This document shows positions 42,463 to 53,454 of a stretch of DNA of 64,000 nucleotides, piece after piece (position 1 is the stretch's first letter; each line of letters starts with the position of its first letter). The stretch is from Notospermus geniculatus (lineage: Eukaryota > Nemertea > Pilidiophora > Heteronemertea > Lineidae). Position numbers and translations under genes: made by a program. The stretch is taken from contig NMRB01002017.1 of NCBI GenBank assembly GCA_002633025.1, forward strand, positions 68,355 through 132,354, read 5' to 3'. The notes beneath the pieces are model-generated. The model was not told the DNA's origin. It ran no database searches and was given only the letters and a program-made list of their open reading frames with translations.

Positions 42463-42856
42463 AGCTACCACCTCCTTGGCATGAGTCAGACAGCTAGGCC
42501 ACACCTGATAAACCAATAAGGCCTCTGATTCAGAAACTTATGAAATCAATTCACTTCCTGAATCACTTGTATCTTAGGAACTGTGGGTGTCTCCTAAGAT
42601 ATCCCAGCCTACACTTCTGTGAATCACAAAGGGCATGAAAAATAATAACAGGTTTCTAAGGTGAAAGACATGGCTTCCTACCGGACTCGAACTCACGGAC
42701 CCTCGCATAAGGCATCAATCGCCAGCACTCAGGGGCAGCACACCTTAACCACTAGGCCAAATCCCCATCTTAAAAAAAAGATGGTTCAATGACCCATGTT
42801 AAACGAGGCGTCCCTCAGCACCCTGCGAGTAGTCCAATCTCCAAACCCAAACAGTT

Positions 42857-43034
42857 TTAAGCCTGCCGCACACTGGAGCTATCCGCTGAGCAAAAAGTCA
42901 TTCGAGACTGTTTGCTCAGCAAGTAGCTCACGTGTGTGCGTATTCTTCGGCGAGTTTTCTGCCTCTATCTGCTGAGCAAACAGTCTCGAATGACATTTTG
43001 CTCAGCGGATAGCTCCAGTGTGCGGCAGGCTTTA
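42857..43034. mobile_element. MITE-D with TTA target duplication (172 bp)
   Basis: AGCCTGCCGCACACTGGAGC and its exact inverted partner lie at the ends. TTA is at 42857-42859 and 43032-43034. Arms of about 62 bp contain GCTATCCGCTGAGCAAA. The SINE-3 at 7816 supplies the empty site (CAGTTTTATGTTAT), which confirms the ends and the 3-bp duplication. Confidence 0.9.
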
Positions 43035-43053
43035 CGTTATACAAGGGGTCACA

Positions 43054-43257
43054 TATGTGACCCGTCACAGCAAAAGTAGGCGCATGCCGCTCTGAACTTG
43101 GCAGGTTGAGACGAAATGTTTGTGAGTTTCAATATTGTCTGTCTATTGTGAGATCTGAAATAATCTATTTCTTCCATTCTCTCCTGGTGTCATCTTAGTT
43201 CGTTGAGGCGCACCTTCTCAGTGACATGGGCCTAGTTTTGCCGTGACGGGTCACATA
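43054..43257. mobile_element. MITE-E (200 bp), TA flanks
   Basis: TGTGACCCGTCACAGCAAAA at 43056 and TTTTGCCGTGACGGGTCACA ending at 43255 are inverted ends, with TA on each side. The corresponding empty region in the 7816 SINE-3 reads GTCACATATAAAGG. The target thus keeps both TA steps, and the duplication length cannot be fixed. Confidence 0.8.
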
Positions 43258-43271
43258 AAGGAATCACAAAG

Positions 43272-44100
43272 ATACATAATGTATAACCTTTTGTATAATG
43301 TACATGTACATGTATAACCTTTTGTAATACAGGAGTTTGGTCAATTATGTTTTCAGTTGTCACATCACACGTAGCTCAATTCCTGAAATACCCGAGGTGC
43401 TGCAGGGCATCAATGACCTAAAATAAGATTCCCACGAATAACAACTGATACATTACCGCATCATCTCAACGCTGTTAATTTTCACACAAACCCACTTTGA
43501 AATCGACACAACTCGCTTTGAAATCAACACATCGCTAATTTCCCGAGCGAGAAAAGGTTAAACGCCCTGGAGACAGAACGAGTATACAACGGGATGAAAT
43601 ATCATCGGCAAGTAAAACCTGCCAACTGTTCTTCCCATTATCAGTCTGATTTTCCGATATACGCGGCAAGCGGAATCGAAGCAGTGTCCCCGGGCGATAG
43701 ATACAGCTGTTATTTTATACCTAATGAAATTTATTTCAGTTCCTAAGCAAATCTGTTCTGCCGGTGTGTCATTGTAATTTAGCTTCCCTGGTACTAATTA
43801 GAGTTGGTGGTAAAGTGCACGGTATGAAGTCGGAGGCTTCGGGGAGCGGTTGATATGGTTTGAGCTGAATTTTTTTAATCGAATTTTGTCACGTTTCGAG
43901 ACAAGTTACATTAACGAAGTTTTCAACTGCAATGAAACATGGAAATGAAATGGTCCATGGACCATGTGCTCACCTGTGTGAATGTACCAGAAGAACAAAT
44001 AACAAATGTTAAATCGAAATGTTCCCAGGCAAGCATTGAGTGAACTCCAGGTACAGAGGGTACCCAGACACCTGATCATACCAAGTTAGAAGCTACTACC
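43272..44100. other. Unannotated 830 bp, nothing recognised
   Basis: TACATGTACATGTA-type simple sequence lies at about 43300. No element or gene was identified. Confidence 0.4.
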
Positions 44101-44490
44101 CAGTACTAAACAGTCCCTTTTGAACTTTGACCTCTGTGGCCTTGAAAAGTAGGTCAAATCAAAAACCCGTTACATGTCATATACATGTACCAATGGGGAA
44201 AATTTGGAGACAATCCAGACATATGAGTTGAGGAATTATAGGAATTTGAGTTTTCGTTTTTTGCCACCTGGTGGCCAAGCGAATAATCGAATCGGACTTG
44301 GTGTCGTAGGTCAACTGACATAGGGCTGTATATGTTAGCCGTTACGTAACGCACCACCAAATGGCAACATTTTGAACTTCGACCCAGCAGTTACGAAACC
44401 TGCCACCAAATGGCAACATTTCGAACTTTGACATGTGACCTTAAAAAGTAGGTCAAATCAAAAAATCCTGCAGTTCCAAAAACGAGGTGG
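44100..44490 (+). repeat. Dispersed repeat with GAAAAGTAGGTCAAAT motif
   Basis: GCCTTGAAAAGTAGGTCAAATC (44142) recurs as CCTTAAAAAGTAGGTCAAATC at 44440, and the block CACCAAATGGCAACATTT is duplicated at about 44352 and 44403. The family also covers 20600-20760. Confidence 0.6.
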
Positions 44491-45640
44491 CGGTCAATGG
44501 CGAACACCCTTACGGTGTCTAGGCAGTGTCATTGAGGTTCAGCATGGTTTTGAAAAGTGCTGAACCGCCCTCGTGTGAGGCCTGCTACAGCGCCTCCCAT
44601 TGGTGATATTTAGCAGGCTCCTCATCGATAAATACATCTTGAATACCTCTTGAATTCCAACACAACGCTACCAATCAAGCGTGGCGTCTCCAACGAAGCG
44701 CAATCGCTCAATAGTTGCGATCGAATTGCGGGCGAATCATTGGATTCCTTATCGGGATTCTGTATCCGTTTGCTACAGTGGCCAGATTGGAAAATCATCC
44801 AAAAGTTTTCACCGACAGATTCTAGGTAGCATAAGGTTTCACTTGCCAATTTCAGCTGAATTTGCACTCATCAATTGTACATTTCCTTATAATAATTCGA
44901 CAAATGCACAGGTCTACTGCATCATCGTCTCGGAGGCAAAGATTCGACTCAGATATTGGGTTTCAATAGTGTAAGAAACGTCTGCCCTATAGTTAGTCAG
45001 ATTAATGGCCGAGGCATGCTATCCAATTCTATCCGCCAGTTAACAGGTGCTACAATTTCCAACTAATCATTCCTACTGAAGAATTTTTTGCACATTTTCA
45101 TTACGTTTATAGTGTACTACACTGTAAAACTAAAAGGCAAGAGCAATTATTTTGCATAAATCTCGTTAAATGGCACTATGACTCCAGCAGATTTTCTTCC
45201 CGATGCATTTTTTGCACATTTTCACTAATGTTCGCTGTTTTAAAACCCAAAGGCAAGCATTCTTAAAATAACATTCCATAACTTGAGACGTTTTTTTCAA
45301 TCTGATGGAAGCTTTTCCGCTGAAGACTAAAGTCGAAATTCTCAATCCTTCACCATCCGCCATTTACTAAATCCCTACTGATAGCAAAATGTTTAACAGC
45401 ACGAATGATTTCACGTCGTGAGAAAAGCCAGATGGCGGAAAAGTGTCAAAAAAGACTCTCGGCTTCATCACGCACGATTCATGACACTCCAACCGGTCCA
45501 CGGCAAGGATAGATTTCACGTCATCGATTGACCTCTCCTTCTTCTGGCAGTCACCGCAATTTTCATCAACTGATATGAATTTTTAACTCAGATCCATAAC
45601 AAGTTCTCTTCAGAGTTCTTCTGCAGGTCTATTGTCAGCT
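44491..45640. other. Unannotated 1.15 kb, nothing recognised
   Basis: A weak internal similarity around TTTTTTGCACATTTTCA (about 45087 and 45207) is the only structure seen. No gene. Confidence 0.35.
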
Positions 45641-45938
45641 TACAGTACAGGTCACAATTGACATCCCTAAATTCGCATAAGTTATGCGTAAGTCACTCGT
45701 AACTTACGCAACAACTCACGAGCTATGTTACGCGTAACTTACGAGATGAGTTACGCGAATTTCGCTAGTTACGCGGTGAGTTCCACAGTGAGCTACGAGG
45801 CGAGTTACATGATTTTGGGGAGTTACGCAGTGAGTTACGCGACATCAAAGCCGTGAGTTATGCGTACGGGTAAGTTACTTGTAACTTACGAGTCACTTAC
45901 GCGAAGACTTAGGGATGTCAATTGTGACCTGTACTGTA
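45641..45938. mobile_element. MITE-O with TA duplication and internal GAGTTACG words (294 bp)
   Basis: CAGTACAGGTCACAATTGAC at the left and GTCAATTGTGACCTGTACTG at the right are exact inverted ends. TA flanks both sides. The interior is composed almost wholly of GAGTTACG, TAACTTACG and GTAACTTACGAG variants in both orientations. Confidence 0.85.
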
Positions 45939-46000
45939 TGTCGAAACAGGCAACACGAGTTCGCATGTCCTCAGGGAGAAACAACATCGGCCATGGACAA

Positions 46001-46307
46001 GCATCTTCGATAACCGAACGGCGATCTGCTCACCACTGCGTTACATCGTACATCACCCTCCGAGTAATAGACCGGTCCACAGCGTATCATGGCACGATGC
46101 CAACTTTACCGGTCGACCAATCATATTGCACTTTATATCGGGTCTTTGCCTACCGCTATTTGTACCATGAGGAAATTTTACAACACCGGTTCTGATTGGC
46201 CTCCTCTTCAAGAGGCAGCGGATACGCCGTGGACTGGTCTATTTCTTGAAGGGTGATGTATGATGTAACGCAGTGGTGAGCAGATCGCCCTTCGATTATC
46301 GAAGATA
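46001..46307. mobile_element. FB-10, foldback (about 307 bp)
   Basis: ATCTTCGATAACCGAACGGC and GATCTGCTCACCACTGCGTT pair with the right half. The arms are about 85 bp at about 85% identity. CCACAGCGTATC and GATACGCCGTGG extend the symmetry toward the centre. Overlapping frames of 100-159 codons from 45860 to 46752 are not supported as genes. Confidence 0.7.
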
Positions 46308-47001
46308 TGGACAAGCTATTCATGCAGATACCAAGTGGGAGAGTGTCGCGGGGCAGGCGACACGAGGGATTCGTCCCTCGGGGGCAGCCGACCCGGGCGC
46401 CCTCAGTCCACTTTTTCCCACCCGAGCCCCCCCTTCTTCGGAAGAAGACCCTTCGCATGCTCCATGCAAGTTGAAGTTATTCTTCTCCCCATCTGTCTCA
46501 CCACTCTGGATCCTACTGTGTATTCCTTTATGCTGCTGTCTAATCAGTGCACAAAAACCAACAAGCGGCAGCAGTTGTTCATATTTACGACACCTCGTCA
46601 TGATAACAACAGTTTTTCAGGGACTCTCAGCTTATCTTATTTTTACCCCGGAAGCTGTTCATCTCACAACTATTCTTCTAGGTGTTGTAAACTTGACAAC
46701 TTGCAACCAAAAGTTGCGTGGAATTCCTACAAAGTGCGATGACTTACGGTGAACACTTCAAATCTGACGGGTGCTCATTCTTCACAATTTGCAGGGAAGA
46801 AAGTATCTTTATCAAGCTGCCGTTTCAGGTGCAGATGAAGCTGTTATCACCCTCATATGACGAAGGGTTGCCATCGCAGTTGGTACGTGAGAGTTATGCC
46901 TTTTTGCTAGACATAAGGCCAAGTCAAGCCGAAGACAATACAGGAAAGGAACAGTGCAGAGGAAGATGGAGACAGATTTTGTCCAGGGGCAATCGCCTTC
47001 G
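46308..47001. other. Unannotated 700 bp with several overlapping frames
   Basis: Frames of 130-159 codons overlap in two phases, neither with a recognisable domain. A CCCGGGCGCC/CCCCCC-rich patch lies at 46380-46440. I do not call a gene. Confidence 0.35.
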
Positions 47002-47244
47002 TACTGTAAAGCAAGATAATTTCGTGGCTGGAAATTTTCATGAATCAAGATTTATAGACATATTCCCTGCAGGATATTTTCGCGAGTCTCTGCCATTTTT
47101 TTTTTTTTAAGTTTTCTTTCACGGACCATGTTTATCACTTGCCTGTATTTAGGCTATATTCGCGACAGGAAATTTTCGCGACTCATACACTCTCGCGAAA
47201 TTCGCGAAAATTTCCTGCACGTGAAATTTTCCTGCTTTACAGTA
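47002..47244. mobile_element. MITE-N copy 2 with TA duplication (239 bp)
   Basis: It runs from CTGTAAAGCAAGATAATTTC to AATTTTCCTGCTTTACAG, flanked by TA. Internal TTTTCGCGA words match copy 1. A 12-base T run near 47097 splits it. Confidence 0.8.
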
Positions 47245-47310
47245 TTTGGGGATGAGAGACTGACATTTTGGGCCCAGCTCATTTCCTTGTGATAGTTTCA
47301 TTTCCCTTCT

Positions 47311-47599
47311 AAGCCCTGATAGCATAGTGGTTATCACGTTCGCTCAGCAAGTGGCAGGTCCTGGGTTCGAATCCAGCCCGGGCCATATGGGATTCCATTC
47401 CCGGCTCTTCACGTCCGTCGCATGGGACAGTAAGCAATGGTGCCTTGTACTTTGTTTCTTTGCAAGGGCAAGTAAAAGACCCCATCCAAGTGAGGAACAT
47501 GAGTAGCTTGAGATGGCCTCTTCCGTACTTACCAGGGCCAATATATGCTATGGCTTCAGCCGTGGCAGAAAAATCAAATACAAATACCAAATACCTTCT
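47311..47599 (+). mobile_element. SINE-2 copy
   Basis: It has the head TGATAGCATAGTGGTTATCA, the B box GGGTTCGAATCC, the full body and an AAATACAAATACC-repeat tail. CCTTCT on both sides is a possible but short target duplication. Confidence 0.85.
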
Positions 47600-48420
47600 T
47601 GACTATAATGTACTTCCTAGTGAACCAAGCATCATTAGAGCTGAAGGAAGAGCAAAATAAAGGGTTGCTGGAGCTCGCTGCAAGGCGGTGACACACTGGC
47701 GCGTACGCAGCGCATCCTGCAGGCGTTCCGCCAATCAGATTCTTCGGTAGGTGTTTCGGTCTGTGTTACCGCCTCCCTGATTGGTTGAATGCATTCCCAA
47801 CACGTTGCTTATGCACCAGTCTGTCACTGCCTTCACAGAGCTCCACAGGAATGAAGACAGCAATCAGTCAGTAGCATAGCAATGTAGACGAACGCCTCCT
47901 CAAAATATCGCATTATGCAGCCTCACAAATTCTGAGTGCCATTCTAGAACTTCAACGTTGAATGGCCATAAAAATGATCAGCGAATGGTACAAGAAGCCA
48001 TAACCACACCTCGGGCCATTCTGAACGTTAGCTGGTCAGTTATGTGTTCCGCTTGAGAGCTCCAAATGACCCCTAAGAGTGTTTAGAATTCACACCATGA
48101 ACAGCGTAAGCGATGTGTTAAGCTCTGATGGCAGTTCAGCAGGAAATATTGCCAGTAGCCGTTTACAACTCGTCCTTTAGTGACGTGAGATGGCGAGGAA
48201 TGGTGAAACCGTTCATGAATAAGAGCTATCGGAGTAACTGAGTGGAAATATCAGTGGTGTCACCCGGTGAGGTTGCGGGTTTCATTTCCCTAAGCAAAAA
48301 TTGTGAAATTAAAACCTAGAAAAATTATTTCAGTCACAGAAAGACACAAGCAATTGAAGGTTGACATAGACAAAGGTAACAACTTGACCACCAACCCCTT
48401 CATTCAAGGAAGACTTTTAC
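47600..48420. other. Unannotated 820 bp, nothing recognised
   Basis: No repeat relation or credible ORF. Confidence 0.4.
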
Positions 48421-48690
48421 TAAAGCCCCTTTCAAACCAAACCTGTGTAGAGTTGTCTTGTGCGGCATACCGAGTACGCCAAAATTATAGGCAGCCTGCT
48501 CATGAAATAAATGTTGCTACGCGCAGATCAGCGTAATCCTTGACCCCACACTAAGCAAAAGTACACAACACTACGCCCTTCCATACCTAACACTACGCCA
48601 ACCTCAAAGGATTTTTCGCCGGACTGTCGTAGGGTAGCGTACTATTGCTTAGGCATGGCGTACAGTAGTGTAGTGTTGCATACTGTGATG
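48421..48690 (-). mobile_element. MITE-A fragment
   Basis: It starts AGCCCCTTTCAAACCAAACC and reads inward through words that are the inverse of the right half of the other copies (GGATTTTTCGCCGGACTGTC). It stops at ACTGTGATGC without a second terminus. About half the element is missing. Confidence 0.75.
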
Positions 48691-48741
48691 CTTGGAGTTT
48701 AACAGCACCTAAAAGAAATAACTCTGTTGTTTAACGGTTCA

Positions 48742-49362
48742 AGGTATTCAAGGGAAGGTGATGCTTTTCATAGAGAGGTCAAAGTAGTGTATCTTGGCCA
48801 AAAACTCTCCGGAGTCCAACGCTGAAGTGCATGACAAGGGTGAACAGATCCTATCCTGGTCTGGATGACATATCCCTCCGTTACATCCCATCGGCAAGTA
48901 CTTAAGAAGATGTACAGCTCAGTGTCTTCACCATTCAAGGGAAGGGTATTCAATGGAAGGTGATGCTTTTCATAGAGAGAGGTCAAAGTAGTGTATCTTG
49001 GCCAAAAGTAGTGTATCTTGGCCAAAAACTCTCCGGAGTCCAACGCTGAAGTGCACACGACAAGGGTGAACAGATCCTATCCTGGTCTGGATGACATATC
49101 CCTCCGTTATATCCCATCGGCAAGTACTTAAGAAGATGACAGCTCAGTGTCTTCACCATTCAAGGGAAGGGTATTCAAGGGAAGGTGATGCTTTTCATAG
49201 GTCGAAGTAGTGTATCTTGGCCAAAAACTCTCCTGAGTCCAATGCTGAAGTGCTCGACAAGGGTGAATAGATCCTATCCTGGTCTGGATGACATATCCCT
49301 CCGTTACATCCCATCGGCAAGTACTTAAGAAGATGTACAGCTCAGTGTCTTCACCATTCACA
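48742..49362 (+). repeat. Tandem triplication, unit about 205 bp
   Basis: Three units begin near 48742, 48947 and 49164. Each contains GAAGGTGATGCTTTTCATAG, AGTGTATCTTGGCCAAAA, CAGATCCTATCCTGGTCTGG and AGATGTACAGCTCAGTGTCT. Identity exceeds 90%. The second unit has an extra internal duplication of AGTAGTGTATCTTGGCCAAA. Minus-strand frames repeat the same peptide but break between units, so coding is not supported. Confidence 0.9.
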
Positions 49363-50709
49363 GGTTCTTATCTCATCAGAGTTGGACAGCAATCTCCAGG
49401 GTGCAATTCTTGTTGTTACAAATCCACGACAAGGGCCCCAGGGTCTAGCCATCAGTGATGTACTGTCACTAAACTACACCTCAGTTAGAACGTACAGCGT
49501 TGAACAACTAACTGGTAGGCAATGCTAAGAGGCGATTGATGTAACACAAAAGAACAAGGGAACCGGACGTCACGAGTGTTCAGAAATTGCTCCAAGTTCT
49601 TATGACTCTTTACAAAGCCATACAAAGGTGGGGAAATCTGGCTCATCTGTCACAGGGCTCAAAATATTAAGCGGTATCGCATCACAATTTGCGACAGAAA
49701 AATCAGAAAGTGTGATATGGCCGAGGAGGTACGTTCAAAATTGCGATATATCGTTTTTATAGAGACAGCCACGGCAGACCCACGGCTCGTCAAGGAATCA
49801 GTCTGAGTCAGTATAGTTTATCCGCAACTAACGACGCCAACCAAACCTCGCTTTCATGATTGTTACGCATGAGTCACAGTATGTTCGCCATGCACGCGCA
49901 AGTGTTGTTGTGTGCAAGGTTGACATCAACAATCATGCAAAATGGCTTCCGTTGTTGCATGGACAAAAAAGTTGCTACACAAAGTACCAAGATTGCTAAC
50001 AAGTGGAACCCTTGATTTGCAATTTTGCTATACAAGTAAAAAAGTTATTTTGAGCCTTCTGTCAGTATGATGACCAATGTGAGCAGCACAAAAATAAGCT
50101 ACATCAGCCAAGGCTTTGAAGTTCGAACCAAATGATTCGCAACAAGTTCGTCGTCACCTAATTTCCACTTCAACATTTCGGACAAAGTGACCAAATAGAG
50201 CGAGCCGTATCTCTATTTATAGACCATCCACTCTAGTCATCAATCTTCATCGCCGGACACAACGCATAAAAGTACCTTTATGATACAAGAATTAATCTTC
50301 CCTTCTCGGACGCAATGCACAAAGAGGCTGATCGGAGAATACCGAGAGGACATTATGCCCCCATCTTGGCTCCATCAGAGATCATGCTGAATTATTGATA
50401 TTTGGATGAAAGCTTGTGATAAACATGAAATATGGAGATGGCGAAGACTCAGCTGCAATCTCAGATATGGACACCGTATTATGATAAAATAGTTTCATCA
50501 CCTTTTCTGTAATGGAGAAACTAATGTCTAGATATGAGAGATTGTGTTCAAGTCGTGGCTGTCTGCGAGCGAAGACGAAGAGGGCCGCAAGAAGAAAACA
50601 TTGATCACTACGATGTTATAGAGAATAGCCATAGTTACAACTGAACCAGAAGTCCGGGTTTCTTTTAGTCCGGACTCAGAAGAAGTCCAGGTTTCTCCAA
50701 CAGAGCACT
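49363..50709. other. Unannotated 1.35 kb, nothing recognised
   Basis: No repeat relation, no RNA gene and no ORF of note. Confidence 0.4.
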
Positions 50710-50915
50710 TTAGGCTGGCTTTCCATTGGAGCGTTCCCGTGCACAGAATTCTGTGCCAAAAAGTTGATCCAATTCATTTTCATTAATGTGTTTCCATGAA
50801 CACGTTTCGGCAATCGCAAGACACGCGTGAGAGGATCGACCTTTTTTCTCGCAAGCGACAGGCCCACACGTGGAAAAAAGTCTATCTCGAATGCTCCAAT
50901 GGAAAGCCACCCTTA
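50710..50915. mobile_element. MITE-K with TTA target duplication (200 bp)
   Basis: GGCTGGCTTTCCATTGGAGC and GCTCCAATGGAAAGCCACCC are inverted ends, with TTA at 50710-50712 and 50913-50915. The interior is partly palindromic, with ACACGTTTCGGC and ACACGTGGAAAAAAG. Confidence 0.8.
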
Positions 50916-51523
50916 CACTACAAATCCAATTAGTGGATTCACCAGCGATCGCAGGTGAATTCGGAGGTTACATCCGCGGGTCACTAAATGTAATATAACA
51001 CATGTAATTACTGCAACGCCATCTGTCGCTAGGTCTAGAACTAAGGTAATTGCACTTACATGTACACCAAAGTAGAAGCCAAGGTCAAGTCCGGACTTGA
51101 TCTAGGCCCACCCATGTCATCTGGGCTTAGGAAGTCTGGACTTCGTAGACCCGGGCTTAGCTATGCCCGCCTTTTTTGTAGTATAAGCAAGAGAATCGCA
51201 GACTTCGTTTGCAGTATAAGTACCGGTACAGCTAATAATCCCCAGGGTGATAGTGCCATTTGTGCAAACAGAGTCATATTCGCCTTACTGCAGACAGTTC
51301 AACTTTTTCTCCCACACAGCCAAGAGGCAATGACATTTTGATAAGCAGAACTGTGAAGAAGACATGCTGATCGACGATGGTGTCACGGCTAACTGTCTGC
51401 AGGCAAAAAGAATAAAATCTGAAAGTCGAAATGCTGGCGACAACAAACGGGCATGGGAACATCACATCAGTGCATTTGCCAGAAGGGTAGGGCCTATACG
51501 AGAGTGAAGGAGTAAAGTCACTC
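50916..51523. other. Unannotated stretch, nothing recognised
   Basis: No repeat or gene recognised. Confidence 0.4.
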
Positions 51524-51797
51524 TTAAAGCCCCACTGTATTAAATTTGAAAAACGCAAATCTGCGATTCTTGACGTCAGTGCACACGTCAGCGTACTGTA
51601 AAATGTACTGCGCTCCATCTGAATACATTAGAGCTCTCCCTGTCGTTTTTTCTAATGTGTGCTGAAAACTAGGCCTTGATTCTCTGAAGTACGTATCAGA
51701 CAAACATTTTGGGGACCTTCACAAGGCTGTGAGACCTCTTTGTGCTCTCTCCTAACATTTTGAAAATATCGTAAAATTCAATACTCTGGGGCTTTAA
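51524..51797. mobile_element. MITE-F copy 1 (266 bp), TTAA flanks
   Basis: AGCCCCACTGTATTAAATTT and AAATTCAATACTCTGGGGCT are the inverted ends. TTAA lies at 51524-51527 and 51794-51797. A second copy in inverted orientation is at 56857-57094, sharing TAGTACATTTTAC and AACATTTTGGGGACCTTC blocks. The right TTAA is shared with the next element. Confidence 0.8.
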
Positions 51798-52161
51798 GCC
51801 GGGCGTACATGGCATTTGCGAATGGAAACAACTGATCAGATCAGTGGATGGTGACATACGCGCTGTGCGCACATCATAAATTCAGCAACTAGTAAAACTA
51901 GGAGGATCCAATCAGTCCTCATGTCCAGACCATGTACATCGCAGCGACTGAACGAAACTGAGTACAACTAGTCGCTAGATAGTTGAACATGTGTGCAACT
52001 CGCGACAACTGACAAAATGTCAGTTCCAGCGAGTCGCAAGGGTGCGTACATCAACCGTTTCTGGCGACTGATCAGTCGCCTCCAGTTCCAGCTAGATCCT
52101 CCCAGTCGCCAGTAGCGACTAGTTGTCTCCAGTCGCAAGTGTGATGTACACTCGCTAGGCT
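51797..52161. mobile_element. MITE-B copy abutting MITE-F
   Basis: It starts AGCCGGGCGTACATGGCATT and ends TACACTCGCTAGGCT. The internal modules are in the same order as at 25645. Flanks read TTAA on both sides if the terminus is taken as GCC. Confidence 0.8.
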
Positions 52162-52673
52162 TAAGTTATGGATGAAAAGAATCATTTCATAAATCTCTTG
52201 GAAGATAAGATCGGCAGGGCCATACTGCGCTGCAAGCCTCCAAACATGAACCGGAGGGTACCAGACCCATCGTTTGATGTACCCACTCCCAGATCCACCA
52301 CCACAAAAGATGCGAGATACCCCATCTACAAAATTGTTCCTAATGGCCATCACATTTATCTCTGCCGGTGCTGCCTTCCGCCGCAGATAACCACGATGGT
52401 CGTTATCCTCCATTATCATGCTTCACATGGTCGGAGTTATCGTCTATGTTCATAGGACCATAATGCCTCCCTAATAGCCACCATTTGCTCCTCTTTAACC
52501 AGTGTTTTCTCCCCGGAACAGGTGCGTCTTTGTCGTATCGTCACTACTTCTTCGACGAGGAGGTGCAGCAGTCTGTGATAAGGACCCATTTGGGGATTAT
52601 TCAGTGGAGATTTGAGATTTTCTTAATCCAACTTGAAATTTATCTCCTGTCGCAGCTCAAACTGGTTTCTCTA
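52162..52673. other. Unannotated stretch with an unsupported 95-codon frame
   Basis: The frame from 52168 has no recognisable domain, and its upstream end lies in MITE-B. Not called. Confidence 0.35.
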
Positions 52674-52935
52674 TAATGCCCCCATCACACTGAGTTAGTT
52701 CTCAGTACGTTCTTGAAAATGTTGCCAAACGGGCTCAAACTGTGTGCGAACGGAGTGGATGTAGGGCAACTTTTTACAGTCTTTTTACGAACTTCTTGGA
52801 CGGGCTCGGACGGGAAGAGTGCTCCATAACTTCGAGACATCATTTGGCCAACGTTACATATTCTAGCCCGTTTTACGATGTTTTTAGGATGGAACAGGAC
52901 ACTTTCAGAACTACTTCAGTTTGACAGTACCTTAA
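52674..52935 (+). mobile_element. MITE-C copy with TAA target duplication
   Basis: It runs from TGCCCCCATCACACTGAGTT to AGTTTGACAGTACCT, with TAA at 52674-52676 and 52933-52935. Full length, about 256 bp. Confidence 0.85.
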
Positions 52936-53454
52936 GCAGCTCCTGTTTCAAGATACACGTCGCTTCGATGGCACCGCTCACAGCACCGACCTGGGTTCCT
53001 CACTGAAGCTGCAAAGAACCCCTGCGTGATGATGACCAATCATTTTCATACTAAGCCAAGGGTCAAACTGGACGAGATCAATCACCACACTATCAAAGAC
53101 AATCTATAATAGTTACCTGGGGCTGGACATGCAACTGTTTCTAACATAAATAACGGTTATTTTCCATTTAGCAAGGAGAGATGAGTTGGTACCGCAACGG
53201 AAATGACAAGGACAGATCACAAGAGAATAAATCCTTGGAGCAGGTTGAACAAGAACTGAGACCTCAACGCACCTTTTTTAAAAACAACATTTTCTGGACT
53301 TGATGAAAAAGCACAAGCCTTCAGTCATACTTGTCCTTGTCTGCTTCATCAACTGTACCAAAAAAACCTCGTCACACTGATAAGATGAGGAGATTTGCTA
53401 AAGACTGCATGGATCAAAGCTCAGCAGGAAGGGAAACACACTTTTCAAGAAGGT

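Larger units (their letters stand above)
42621..43271 (-). mobile_element. SINE-3 copy with 11-bp target duplication and two nested MITEs
   Basis: Perfect GAATCACAAAG repeats at 42621-42631 and 43261-43271 bound the insertion. On the minus strand the SINE-3 body comes first (TATATGTGACCCCTTGT, GTTTGGAGATTGGACTAC, GGGTCATTGAACC). The tRNA-like module 42651-42770 follows. The upstream tRNA head of the dimer at 7816 is absent, as expected for a 5'-truncated dimer. MITE-D and MITE-E interrupt the body, and removing both restores the body of the 7816 copy. Confidence 0.85.

Noticed and set aside
46273-46752. 159-codon plus-strand frame, with a 135-codon frame in another phase
   Set aside because: It begins inside the FB-10 palindrome, overlaps other open phases and has no domain signal.
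48768-49361. Repeat-containing minus-strand protein
   Set aside because: The frame changes between the three units and stops interrupt it. It is a tandem DNA duplication.
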